From assembly GCF_003933745.1 (NCBI RefSeq), contig NZ_RSEB01000001.1:1-64000 (forward strand): DNA of 64,000 nt. The letters run 5' to 3'. Below the pieces are notes generated by a model. That model made no database searches and was not told the origin of the DNA. It was given only the letters and a program-made list of their open reading frames with translations. Below, piece by piece: positions 25,468 through 34,513 of the stretch (position 1 is the first letter of the stretch; each line of letters starts with the position of its first letter). The position numbers and the translations under genes are program-made. The stretch comes from Glycomyces terrestris. Its GTDB lineage: Bacteria; Actinomycetota; Actinomycetes; Mycobacteriales; Micromonosporaceae.

Positions 25468-26498
25468 CCACAGGACTCGAACGGTACTCGGCGTCCATCG
25501 CCGCCGAGGGCCTCGTCCCGCTCTGGGACCGCTTCAGGACGCTCGTGCGGCCCGAGCCCGCCGGCGGCGCGGCCGCCCACCGCTGGCGGTACGCCGCGAT
25601 GCGCGAGCACCTCATGCGCGCGGGCGAGCTCATCTCCGTCGAGGAGGCCGAGCGCCGCGTCCTCATCCTCGAGAACCCCGCGCTCGCCGGCACCTCCTCG
25701 ATCACGCGGACGCTGTACGCCGGCCTCCAGCTGGTGCGGCCCGGCGAGGTCGCCCCCGCGCACCGGCACACCCAGTCCGCGCTGCGGCTCATCCTCGAAG
25801 GCGAGAGCGCGTACTCCACGGTGGACGGCGACAAGACGCCGATGCGCTTCGGGGACGTGGTGGTCACGCCGCCGTGGTCCTGGCACGACCACGGCAACGA
25901 CGGCGCGCCCGCCGAGGACACGATCTGGCTCGACGCGCTCGACATCCCCACGGTGGGCTTCTACGACGCCTCGTTCATGGAGAACCACCCCGACCGAGCC
26001 CAGAAGCCCGAGCCCGACGGCCGGGCCGCGCTATGGGCCGCCGGGCTGCGGCCCCTCGACCGGCCGCAGCCGGCGAACCCCGTCACCTCCTACCCGTACG
26101 CGGCCGCGCTCAAGCGGCTGGAGCAGTACGCGGCCCGCCAGGCCCCGCACCCGGTGCGCGGCTGGGAGGCCGAGTACACCGACCCGTCCACCGGCGGCCC
26201 GATCCTCAAGACCATCAGCGCGTTCCTCAGCCTGCTGCCGGCCGGGCCGAGCCGGGGGACGTACCGGTCGACCGACGCCACCGTGTTCGTCCCCGTCGAA
26301 GGCACCGGCGCCACCACCGTGGGCGGCGAGGTCTTCGAGTGGGGGCCGCGCGACGTGCTCGTCCTGCCCGCGTGGGTCCCGTACGCGCACGAGGTGGACG
26401 ACGGCGCGGCCGTCGTCTTCTCCTACAGCGACCGCGCCGCCCAGACCGCCCTCGGCCTCTGGCGCGAGGCCTTCGACACCACCCGCCATGGAGCCTGA
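25464..26498 (+). CDS. Bicupin ring-cleavage dioxygenase, gentisate 1,2-dioxygenase-like
   Basis: A 344-residue bicupin. The first cupin has VAPAHRHTQSALRLILEG with the two His metal ligands, and TPPWSWHDHGN with the third; these are signatures of gentisate 1,2-dioxygenase. The C-terminal cupin lacks most ligands, as in that family. Fe(II)-dependent cleavage of gentisate yields maleylpyruvate. There is no maleylpyruvate isomerase or fumarylpyruvate hydrolase nearby, so it is not a standard gentisate degradation operon. Start is GTG at 25464 in GTGA overlap with the monooxygenase stop, with GGAGGG before it. Confidence 0.88.
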   Translation: MTTGLERYSASIAAEGLVPLWDRFRTLVRPEPAGGAAAHRWRYAAMREHLMRAGELISVEEAERRVLILENPALAGTSSITRTLYAGLQLVRPGEVAPAHRHTQSALRLILEGESAYSTVDGDKTPMRFGDVVVTPPWSWHDHGNDGAPAEDTIWLDALDIPTVGFYDASFMENHPDRAQKPEPDGRAALWAAGLRPLDRPQPANPVTSYPYAAALKRLEQYAARQAPHPVRGWEAEYTDPSTGGPILKTISAFLSLLPAGPSRGTYRSTDATVFVPVEGTGATTVGGEVFEWGPRDVLVLPAWVPYAHEVDDGAAVVFSYSDRAAQTALGLWREAFDTTRHGA

Positions 26499-26499
26499 G

Positions 26500-27708
26500 A
26501 TGAACGTCCTCCTCGTCCACGTCAAGAAGAACCGCCTCCCCGACCACATCGTCAAGGCGCTGTTCCCGCAGTTCCTCACCGTCATCACCGAACCGGGGCA
26601 CCTCCAGGAGTACGGGCCCGGCGTCGACGTGCGCCTGGTCGAGGACGTCCAGGACCTCGAGTGCCTGCGCGCCGAGGTCCTGGAGGTGCTGCGGCAGCGG
26701 CGCATCGACCGGATCTTCATGCCGTTCGAGCTCGGCCAGGCCCAGGCCGCGTTCGTCCGGGAGTACTTCGGCATCCCCGGCATCGGCTTCACCGCCGCCA
26801 ACGCGCTCACCAACAAGTACGTGATGAAGCTGCGGCTGCGCGAGGCCGGCCTCCCGCAGGCGCCGTTCGCCCTCGCCGCGGGCGTCGACCGGATCGAGGC
26901 GGCCGGCGACGAGGTCGGCTGGCCCGTCGTCGTCAAGCCCGCCGTGGGCGGGGGCTCGCTCGACGTCTTCACGTTCGACTCCGCCGCGGAGGCCCGCGCG
27001 TTCGCCGCGAGCCGCGACGCCGACCCGATCAGGAAGCTCACCTGCCCGCTCGTCGTGGAGTCCTTCGTGGACATCCGGACCGAGCTGCACTGCGACGGCG
27101 TCGTCGACGGCGGCGAGGTCCGGTTCGCGAAGGCGTCCGAGTACTTCGTGCCGGTCCTCGGCCACGGCGAGCAGTTCGGGTCCCGCATCCTCCCCGACGG
27201 CGACCCCGTCGCCGCCGAGATCCTCGACCTCCACCGCCGCGCGGTGGCCGCGACGGGCCTCGAGTCGGGCGTCACGCACATGGAGTTCTTCCAGACCGAG
27301 GACGGCCTGCTCGCCAGCGAGATCGCCTGCCGCCCGGCCGGCGGCGGCATCCCGCACGCCGTGAAGCTCCAGACCGGGGTCGACATCTGGGCCGCCTGCC
27401 TCGACACGGCGCTCGGCCGCGCCCCGAAGACCGCCGAGACTGAGACCGGCGCCGGGACCGTCGCCCACTGGTACCTCACCGTGCCGCCGGGCCGGATCGT
27501 CAAGCTCACCGACGCCGACCAGCTCCGCCAGATCGACGGCGTGATCGACGTCGTCGCCAACTTCAAGGTCGGCGACTCGGTCCCGACCCGGCAGAACTCG
27601 GCCACGGCCGCGATGCTCGTGTTCGCGCGCGCCGACAGCTTGGCCGAGGTCGAGCGCCTCCACAAGGAGATCTACGGCGCCTACCGGGTGGAGGTCAGCA
27701 GCGAGTGA
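26500..27708 (+). CDS. ATP-grasp ligase 1
   Basis: A 402-residue ATP-grasp protein. The ATP-grasp core is seen in WPVVVKPAVGGGSLDVF (first Lys and Gly-rich loop) and in SEIACRPAGGGIPH, where E and R of the ExxxRxGG pattern bind metal and phosphate. Such enzymes form acyl-phosphate intermediates and join a carboxylate to an amine. N- and C-terminal parts resemble carboxylate-amine ligases of small-peptide pathways rather than primary-metabolism enzymes. ATG at 26500 is chosen since GGAG precedes it by six bases; an ATG four codons earlier would overlap the cupin gene. It is coupled to the second ligase by a GTGA overlap. Confidence 0.85.
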   Translation: MNVLLVHVKKNRLPDHIVKALFPQFLTVITEPGHLQEYGPGVDVRLVEDVQDLECLRAEVLEVLRQRRIDRIFMPFELGQAQAAFVREYFGIPGIGFTAANALTNKYVMKLRLREAGLPQAPFALAAGVDRIEAAGDEVGWPVVVKPAVGGGSLDVFTFDSAAEARAFAASRDADPIRKLTCPLVVESFVDIRTELHCDGVVDGGEVRFAKASEYFVPVLGHGEQFGSRILPDGDPVAAEILDLHRRAVAATGLESGVTHMEFFQTEDGLLASEIACRPAGGGIPHAVKLQTGVDIWAACLDTALGRAPKTAETETGAGTVAHWYLTVPPGRIVKLTDADQLRQIDGVIDVVANFKVGDSVPTRQNSATAAMLVFARADSLAEVERLHKEIYGAYRVEVSSE

Positions 27709-28859
27709 GCCGTCCCCAGGAGCGCCGCTGCGTGCTCGCGTTCAACCCCAAGCCCAACATCCTCGACCGCTTGCGCGCCAAGGGGTTCGACGCCGTCGCC
27801 GTGTTCCCCGGGGCCGCGCCCGAGTACGCCGCGCCGCTGAGCGCCCTCGTCGTCGACCACGCCGACGCCGACGCCGTGGTCAAGGCGCTCGACGCCGCCG
27901 GGCTCCCGGTCGCCGGGGCGCTCACCCACAGCGAGGCGGCCCTCCGGCTCGCCGACGAGGTCGCGCACCGCCTCGGCCTGCCCGCGAACCCGGCCCGGGC
28001 CACCGCGGCCTCGGTCGACAAGGCCGCCATGCGCCGGCTGCTCCAGGAGGACGAGCGGTTCGCCGTCGCCCACCGCGTCGCGGCCGACCGGGACGAGCTC
28101 GCCGCCGCGATCGCCGCGCACGGCAAGGTGGTCGCGAAGCCGCGCGACGGCGCCGGCTCGGTCGGCGTCCGCGTCCTCGACGCGGCCTCGGACCTCGCCG
28201 GGATCACCTACCCGGTGCTCGCCGAGGAGTACCTCGACGGGCCCGAGTTCTCGGTGGAGGCCCTGAGCGTCGACGGCGGGCACCGGATCCTCGGGATCAC
28301 CGAGAAGTTCCTGTTCCCCGGCACCGTGGTCGAGTCGGGGCACCTGTTCCCGGCGCGGCTCGCGCCCGCGGCCGCCGCGGAGGTCACCGCCCACGTCGGG
28401 GACTTCCTCGACCTCCTCGGCGTCCGGCTCGGCGTCACCCACACCGAGGTGAAGCTGACCGCCAAGGGCCCCAAGGTGATCGAGACGCACACCCGCTCGG
28501 GCGGGGACCACATCGCGAAGCTCGTGACGCTCGCGACCGGGGTCGACCCGATCGCCGAGAGCGTCGTGACCGCCACCGGCGGCGCACCCGAGTTCGAGGT
28601 CCGACACCACTCCTGGGCGACCGCGCAGTTCCGCGCCTTCCCACCCGGGACGGTCGCGCGCGTCGCCGGCGTCGACGTCGCGCGCCACCAGCCGGGCGTG
28701 AACTTCGTCGAGTCGGACCTCGCTCCAGGCGTGGAGGTCCGCGCGATCACCAGCTCCCACGACCGGCTGCTCGGCGTGGTCGCGATCGGCCGCGACCCGC
28801 AGGAGGCCCTCGACAACGCCAACCGCGCCCTCGACCAGGTGCGGGTCGAGACCGCGTAG
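27705..28859 (+). CDS. ATP-grasp ligase 2 (L-amino acid ligase-like)
   Basis: A 384-residue ATP-grasp ligase. Core motifs: GKVVAKPRDGAGSVGVRV, EEYLDGPEFSVEALS, and ETHTRSGGDHI, the catalytic E-x-H/N-x-R-x-GG pattern of L-amino acid ligases and carnosine-synthase relatives; the C-terminal GVVAIGRDPQEALDNANRAL segment is also typical. It differs clearly from ligase 1, so the two probably catalyse consecutive amide bonds. Start is GTG at 27705, overlapping the ligase 1 stop. The MFS exporter follows two bases after the stop. Confidence 0.87.
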   Translation: MSRPQERRCVLAFNPKPNILDRLRAKGFDAVAVFPGAAPEYAAPLSALVVDHADADAVVKALDAAGLPVAGALTHSEAALRLADEVAHRLGLPANPARATAASVDKAAMRRLLQEDERFAVAHRVAADRDELAAAIAAHGKVVAKPRDGAGSVGVRVLDAASDLAGITYPVLAEEYLDGPEFSVEALSVDGGHRILGITEKFLFPGTVVESGHLFPARLAPAAAAEVTAHVGDFLDLLGVRLGVTHTEVKLTAKGPKVIETHTRSGGDHIAKLVTLATGVDPIAESVVTATGGAPEFEVRHHSWATAQFRAFPPGTVARVAGVDVARHQPGVNFVESDLAPGVEVRAITSSHDRLLGVVAIGRDPQEALDNANRALDQVRVETA

Positions 28860-28861
28860 CG

Positions 28862-30067
28862 ATGTCGTCCAAACGGGCCGAACTGGCCTTCCTCGCCGTG
28901 CGCGGGTGCAGCGCCGCCGCGTACTTCCTGCTGGTGCCGTTCCTGGCGCTGTGGCTCATCGAGGCCCGCGGCCTCGGCGGCGCCGCGGCCGCCACCGTGG
29001 TCGCGCTGTGCCTGTTCTTCGGCCGCGCCGGCGGCATGATGGCCGCGCGGGCCCTCGACCGCATCGGCCTGCGGCGCGCGGTCCTGCTCGCCTACGCCGT
29101 CGCCGTCGGGACCGCCGCCGCGATGGCGCTGTACCCCGGCGACCGGCTCGCGGTGTGGATCGCCCTCGCCTCGGTGCTGGGCCTGGCGTTCTCCTCGGCG
29201 ACGGCGGCCCTCAAGGCGCTCGTGGCCGCGGCGTACTCCCCCGAGCAGCGGCTCTGGGCCTTCGCGAAGCTGAACCTCGCAGTGAACGCCGGCTCGGCCG
29301 CGGGCGTGGCCGCGGGCGGCTACGTGGTCGCCGAGGCGCCGCACCTGCTGGCGTGGTGCGCGGTGGTCCTGTACGGCGGCGCACTGGCGGCGGTGCGGTT
29401 CATGCCGGGCGCGGACGCGGCGCCGAGCACGGACGCCGCCGAGGCGCCCGCCGCGGGCGGCCGGGCCGCACTGTGGGCGTTCCTCGGGTTCACCGCGATC
29501 ACCTGGACCGCGTACGCGCAGGTGTTCAACGTGCTTCCCGCCTTCAGCGCCGACACGGTGGGGCCCAAGGCGATCGCCGCGCTGTTCGTCCTGAACTCGG
29601 TGATGGTCCTGGCGCTCCAGGCGCCGCTCACGGCCGCGCTGGAGCGCTGGCGGCGGTCCCGGCCGCGCGCGGCCGCGCTCGCGGTCCTGCCGGGGGCGCA
29701 CGCGGTCCTGGCGGTGTCGGTGCTCGCGTTCGGCTTCACCGGGCACGCCCCACTCTGGTCCGTGTACGCGGCGATGGCGGCCTTCACCGTGGCCGAGCTC
29801 GTCTTCGGCCCGGCGTACGACGCGATGGTCGCGGAGGTCAAGGGCCGCATGAGCACCGTCGGGGCCTACGGCGTCGCGGGCGCGGCCCGCGGCGGCGCGG
29901 AGTCGGCCGGCTCCTGGCTCGGCATCACCGCGGTGACCGGCCTCGCGTGGCCGGCGGCCGGCATCCCGTTCTGGGCCGCGGGCGCGGGCCTGCTGGTCGT
30001 GACGGGCTACTTCGCCTGGTACGCGGCGAAGGCGCGCACCCGCGAGCCGGACCGCGCCCTCGCCTGA
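28862..30067 (+). CDS. MFS transporter, last gene of the chorismatase operon
   Basis: A 401-residue protein with twelve predicted hydrophobic spans and a motif A-like loop (RALDRIGLRRAVLLAY). It starts two bases after ATP-grasp ligase 2, so it belongs to the same transcript and is probably the exporter, giving self-protection, for the product of the operon. It is similar in outline to small-molecule and peptide antibiotic exporters of DHA1 type. It converges on the DUF4913 gene, seven bases apart; no terminator hairpin is obvious. Confidence 0.85.
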   Translation: MSSKRAELAFLAVRGCSAAAYFLLVPFLALWLIEARGLGGAAAATVVALCLFFGRAGGMMAARALDRIGLRRAVLLAYAVAVGTAAAMALYPGDRLAVWIALASVLGLAFSSATAALKALVAAAYSPEQRLWAFAKLNLAVNAGSAAGVAAGGYVVAEAPHLLAWCAVVLYGGALAAVRFMPGADAAPSTDAAEAPAAGGRAALWAFLGFTAITWTAYAQVFNVLPAFSADTVGPKAIAALFVLNSVMVLALQAPLTAALERWRRSRPRAAALAVLPGAHAVLAVSVLAFGFTGHAPLWSVYAAMAAFTVAELVFGPAYDAMVAEVKGRMSTVGAYGVAGAARGGAESAGSWLGITAVTGLAWPAAGIPFWAAGAGLLVVTGYFAWYAAKARTREPDRALA

Positions 30068-30074
30068 ACCGGGG

Positions 30075-30524
30075 TCAGGAGAGCGCGAGCGGGTCGCTCG
30101 CGGTGCCGCGCTGGTCGGTGAAGAGGCCGTCCGGCGGGGATGCGACCGGCAGCGGCTCGGCGCCGCCGTGGCCGCCGACGCAGTTGACGAACGGGCCGGT
30201 CACCGGGTCGGTGAGGGCGCGCCAGTGCGGGTCCAGGTGCTGGGTCCACCAGGCGGACATGCCCAGGGCGGGGTCGAAGCGGAGGTGCTCCCAGGCCCGC
30301 CACAGCGAGTCGAGGCGGCTGAGCGCCTGCGCGTGCCGGTACCACTCGGGGCACCACACGCGCCCGGACCCGGCGGCGGGCAGGTTGACGAAGTAGACGA
30401 ACCGGTCTTCGACGAACTCGTTGACGTTGCCGTAGAACAGCTCCGACTCGCGGTCGAGCTGCTCCTCGTCGGCCCGGACCTCCTCGGGGGAGGCGTCGGG
30501 CCCGTCGTCGTTGAACGTGCTCAT
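30075..30524 (-). CDS. DUF4913 domain protein, third gene of the NACHT operon
   Basis: A 149-residue protein. The pattern YFVNLPAAGSGRVWCPEWYRHAQALSRLDSLWRAWEHLRFDP is the DUF4913 signature; the N-terminus is acidic and probably disordered. Proteins of this domain are often near actinobacterial mobile elements and have no known function. Here its ATG overlaps the stop of the trypsin-NACHT gene by 4 nt (30521-30524), so it is translated together with it, which suggests a partner or effector in the same conflict system. Confidence 0.85.
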   Translation of the reverse strand: MSTFNDDGPDASPEEVRADEEQLDRESELFYGNVNEFVEDRFVYFVNLPAAGSGRVWCPEWYRHAQALSRLDSLWRAWEHLRFDPALGMSAWWTQHLDPHWRALTDPVTGPFVNCVGGHGGAEPLPVASPPDGLFTDQRGTASDPLALS

Positions 30525-33500
30525 TGCAGTGCTCCTCTTCGCAGCTGTACGTCGGCGGCCAGGTCGCCGCGGCCGACGCGGTCCAGGACGGTGCCGAGCA
30601 GCTCGACGGCCGCTCGCAGGTCGGCGTGGTTCTGGGCGTTGCCGCGGTCGCGGTCGGCGAGGTCCCGGAAGATCCGCACGGCGGCCTGCGCGGGCCCGAC
30701 CGCGCGGGCGGTCCTGGCGAGCGATCCCCGCCCGCTCAGGCTCAGGACTCGGGCGAGCCGCCGGTGGCAGAACGCGGTGTCGTATACGGACAGGTCGGCG
30801 ATCCCGGCGAGGGTCCGCTCGGCTTCGAGGGCGGTGCGCCAGGCCGCGGCGTCGTCCCCTGCCAGCGCGTGTGCCTCCGCCGAACGGGCGAGGGCGAGGA
30901 AGAGCGCGTGCTCCCGGTCGGGCCGGTCGGCATCGGTCGGGTTGCGCCGCAACCGGACTTCGTGCGCGGCGATCCGGGCGGCCTCGCGGTGACGCCCGGC
31001 CCGGATCAGGGCGGCGGCCAGCTGCGCGCAGGTGTCGGCGAGGTAGTGCTCGAATCCGGTGCCGTCGTCGGCGAGGTCCACATGGATCGCGTACGCCTCG
31101 CGCAGCGCGTCCACGGCGCGGTCGACGGCGGTCCGGGTGTTGAGCGCCGCGTAGGCGGTGCCGAGGTCGTGCAGGCAGAAGGCGAGGTAGCGGCGGCGCT
31201 CCGCGGTGTCGAGGGGCATGCGGCGGTGGTGCGCGATGAGCTGGCGCAGTTTGATGCGCCGGGCGATGGGCCGGCCGTGCCGCCAGTACAGGTCGAGGTT
31301 CTGGCCGAGGGCCTCGGCGTACGCCTGCGAGTAGAGGCTGGGGGCGTAGGCGTTGAGGCGGTCGCGGATCGCGAGCGCCTGGTTCTGCGCGGCCAGTGCG
31401 TCCTCGGGCCGGTCGAGTTCGAGGAGGTGGTCGGCGAGGGCGAGGGCGATCTCGGACTGCGATCGCAGTCCCATGGCGCTGAGCGGCTGCCCCGCTCGCG
31501 CGAAGATCGCGAGCGCCTCCTCGTTCAGGTCGGCCGCGGCGCCGTGGTCGCCCGCGGCGGCCCGGACCTCCGCGAGCAGGTACAGGGACTGGGCGAGGAG
31601 GAGCTCGCCCATGTCGCCCGGTGCGCGCACGTGCCTGCGCCGCAGGTCGACGGCCTCGCCGACGGCCGCCGCCGCGGCGTCGCGGTCGCCGTCGTCGAGG
31701 TGCTCCCAGGCGAGGTTGTGGAGGGCCTGGGTCAGATAGGGGAGGTAGACGGCGGGGAGGTCGCGTGCCAGCGGCCGGAGGAGCGCGATCGAGGATTCCA
31801 GCAGCGCGATCACGGTGCTGCGAGGCCCCGAGGCGGCGCTCTGGTCGATCGCCAGGAGCATGCGCGCGCGGGCGAGGTCGGCGGTGCAGGCGTCGGGGTT
31901 CTCGCGCTGGAGCCGGGTGGCGTTCGCGACCGCCTCTTCGCTGAGCGCGAGCGCCTCGCGCCGCTGGTCGAGGCGGGACTGGGTCGTGCCGTGCTCGGCG
32001 AGGGCGTCGGCGAGGAGGAGCGGGTCGAGGTCGGGGTGGGCGTCGCGCAGGGCGCGGGCGCGCCGGACCGCCTCGTCGGTGTACTTGGTGGACTGTGCGA
32101 CCTGGTCGAACGGGATCGACTCGGGGTCGAGGCGCCAGACGACGCGGGCCTGGTTGATGAGGGCGCGCACGAGTCCGTGTTCGCGCAGCTCGGGGTCGGG
32201 GCCGTCCTGGTCGGCGAGGGCGCGGAAGAGGTCGAGGGCGCGGGTGCCCGAGCGGTGGGCGTCGGCGGTGCGCTCGTCTTGGAACTGCGCGCGGGAGAGG
32301 ACGAGGAGCGCGTTGGCGAGGGCGGTGCGGTGGGGCGCGGTGCCGTCGGCGGCGAGCCGTTCGCGGAGGGCGGCGGCCGCTTCGGCGGCGCGGCGGGCCT
32401 CGGGCCAGTGGCCGACGGCGAGGTGGCGTTCGGCGAGGTTCTGGAGGGCCCAGGCGCGGTCGGCGTCGTCCGCGCCGGCGGAGCGGCGGTCGAGTTCGCG
32501 GGCGACTTCGAGCGCGTAGTCGCGCAGGAGGTGGCTGCGTTCGGGGAGGGCGTCGGAGTGGGTGCGCAGCATGGCCGCGGTGAGCGGGGCGTCGGCGGGG
32601 ACGGTGCGCAGGGCCTCGCGCAGGCGGTCGACGAGGAGGCGCGCTTCGTCGGTGCGGTCGGCGTTGGCGTGGGCGACGGCGGCGCGGGCGAGGACCGTGA
32701 GGGTCTGGGCGCGTTGGTGGTCGGGGGCGCGGGAGAAGAGGCGTTCGAGGAGGCGGGGGTCGTGGAGGACTTCGGCGGAGGCGTGGAACTCGGCGAGGAG
32801 GTCGGGTTCGAGCCGGCCCCAGTAGCGGTCGTCGGGGCGCGGGTAGAGCTCGCGCAGGCAGGTGACGAGGCTGCCGATGAGGGCCGGGTTCTCGTCGGGG
32901 AGGAGTCGGGCGACGGTCGCCTCGGCTTCGCGCCGGTCGCGGGCGGGGCACAGCGCCTGCGCGGCGACGGCCTGGGCGAGGAGGTCCTCGTCGTGGCCGA
33001 GCGGGCCGAGGTGCCGGGGCTGGACGGCGGTGCGGATCCAGTGGTGCATCTCGTCGCGGAGGACGACGGCCTCGGGGGCGAGGCCGTCGCGGGAGCGGGC
33101 CGGGAGTTCGTGCAGCAGCGCGGCGAGGGCGTGCATCTGGACGGTGAGCGCGGTCTCGCCGCCGCGGCTGCGTCCGAGGCGGGGCGGCGGGAGGGCGGCG
33201 GCGGCCTCGCGCCAGTCGACGTCCGATCCGAGGACGTCGGGGAGCCGGCGGGCGAGGGCCTGGGCGGCGTCGCGGAAGTCGCGTTCGAGGTCGGTGTCGG
33301 CGACGCTGAGGGCGGGGAGCCTGATCTCCCGGTAGCCGTCCATCCTGGTCTTCCAGGAGCCGATGGCGCGGGCGAGGAGGAGCAGCCGCACGGGCTGACG
33401 GAGGCGCCCGGTGTGCTCGAGGAGGGCCCTGACCTGGTCGGGCCGGGTCTCGGCGTAGTCGACCACGAGGAGCAGCGGGTGCTGGACGGTGCGCAGGAGG

Positions 33501-34489
33501 GGCAGGCCGGCGGGTTCGCGGACGACTTCGCCGGCCACCCATCCGCGGGCGCGCATGCGGGCGGCGAGTTCGCGGGCGAGGCGGCTCTTGCCTTGGCCGC
33601 CTTGTCCGGTGAGGACCCGCACGGACGGGAGGGGGCCCTGCGGGTCGAGGCACCACCGCTCGAGTTCGGCGAGCGCGGTCTCCCTGCCGCGGAAGGGGAC
33701 CACTTCGGCGTCGGCGCGCAGCAGCATGGACAGGGAGCCGGCGGGCTCGGGCGGCGCGGGCTTGAGGAGCAGGGTGAACTCGGCGGCTTCGAGCTGCGGC
33801 GGCGTGGCGGTGGCCTCCCGCACGGCGTCGCGGAACCCGGGGTCGGCGAGGAGGTCCTCGCTGCGGGTGATCTTCAGGCGGGTGCCGTGGCTGGGGCGGC
33901 GGTCGTCCTGGACGACGCCGAGCAGGAGGTCCTCGCCGTCGAGGAAGACGGCCGCGCCGGACATGCCGGACCAGGCGGTGGTGGTCGCGGGGCCGCCGAG
34001 TCCGGCGGTGTCGACCGCGAGGAGGCCGGCCTCGTCGAGGATCTCGACGTTCCCCGTGCCGCCGTGCGGCCTGATGCGGCCGGTGAGCCGCTCCCGGGCG
34101 CGGACGGGCCCGTCGGCGCCTCGGAGGCGCTGCTGCCGCGGGAATCCCATGGCGGTGACCGCGACTTCGCCGGTGCCGGTGACGCAGCGGCCCCACCGCT
34201 GGGGGCGGTGCTCGAAGCCGCCGCGGAGCGTGGCGGGCGGCGTCCAGTCCCGGTCGGCGGGGATCTCGACGAGGGCGGCGTCCACGGTGTCGTCGCGCCG
34301 CCGCCACCTGACGACGCCGTCGGCGCTCGCACCCGAGTCGGGGACCGCGATCCGCACCGTGGCGGGGCCTTCGGGCATGAGGTGGGCGGAGGTGAGGACG
34401 AGCCGCGGCGCGATCAGGTACCCGGTGCCGAAGGTCCGGACGTCACCGCCTTCGACGTGGCGGACCTGGACGACCTGCGCTTCCTGCAT
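30521..34489 (-). CDS. Trypsin-NACHT/STAND NTPase-TPR conflict protein
   Basis: A 1322-residue multidomain protein. Residues 15-225 form a trypsin-like serine protease with a complete triad: His36 (LTSAHL), Asp70 (DAALVEI), Ser177 (GMSGAAVF). An NTPase follows with Walker A GQGGQGKS (295-302) and Walker B LLLVVDYAE (Asp344). From about residue 560 to the end are many TPR-like helices. No signal peptide, so the protease works in the cytosol. This architecture with adjacent trypco2 was described by comparative genomics as an NTP-dependent conflict system of multicellular bacteria; activation of the protease by ligand-induced assembly is the usual model. Coupled to DUF4913 by an ATGA overlap and 24 bp downstream of trypco2. 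Confidence 0.9.
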   Translation of the reverse strand: MQEAQVVQVRHVEGGDVRTFGTGYLIAPRLVLTSAHLMPEGPATVRIAVPDSGASADGVVRWRRRDDTVDAALVEIPADRDWTPPATLRGGFEHRPQRWGRCVTGTGEVAVTAMGFPRQQRLRGADGPVRARERLTGRIRPHGGTGNVEILDEAGLLAVDTAGLGGPATTTAWSGMSGAAVFLDGEDLLLGVVQDDRRPSHGTRLKITRSEDLLADPGFRDAVREATATPPQLEAAEFTLLLKPAPPEPAGSLSMLLRADAEVVPFRGRETALAELERWCLDPQGPLPSVRVLTGQGGQGKSRLARELAARMRARGWVAGEVVREPAGLPLLRTVQHPLLLVVDYAETRPDQVRALLEHTGRLRQPVRLLLLARAIGSWKTRMDGYREIRLPALSVADTDLERDFRDAAQALARRLPDVLGSDVDWREAAAALPPPRLGRSRGGETALTVQMHALAALLHELPARSRDGLAPEAVVLRDEMHHWIRTAVQPRHLGPLGHDEDLLAQAVAAQALCPARDRREAEATVARLLPDENPALIGSLVTCLRELYPRPDDRYWGRLEPDLLAEFHASAEVLHDPRLLERLFSRAPDHQRAQTLTVLARAAVAHANADRTDEARLLVDRLREALRTVPADAPLTAAMLRTHSDALPERSHLLRDYALEVARELDRRSAGADDADRAWALQNLAERHLAVGHWPEARRAAEAAAALRERLAADGTAPHRTALANALLVLSRAQFQDERTADAHRSGTRALDLFRALADQDGPDPELREHGLVRALINQARVVWRLDPESIPFDQVAQSTKYTDEAVRRARALRDAHPDLDPLLLADALAEHGTTQSRLDQRREALALSEEAVANATRLQRENPDACTADLARARMLLAIDQSAASGPRSTVIALLESSIALLRPLARDLPAVYLPYLTQALHNLAWEHLDDGDRDAAAAAVGEAVDLRRRHVRAPGDMGELLLAQSLYLLAEVRAAAGDHGAAADLNEEALAIFARAGQPLSAMGLRSQSEIALALADHLLELDRPEDALAAQNQALAIRDRLNAYAPSLYSQAYAEALGQNLDLYWRHGRPIARRIKLRQLIAHHRRMPLDTAERRRYLAFCLHDLGTAYAALNTRTAVDRAVDALREAYAIHVDLADDGTGFEHYLADTCAQLAAALIRAGRHREAARIAAHEVRLRRNPTDADRPDREHALFLALARSAEAHALAGDDAAAWRTALEAERTLAGIADLSVYDTAFCHRRLARVLSLSGRGSLARTARAVGPAQAAVRIFRDLADRDRGNAQNHADLRAAVELLGTVLDRVGRGDLAADVQLRRGALQ

Positions 34490-34513
34490 CCACTCGCTCC
34501 CGCGCGCCCGGCG

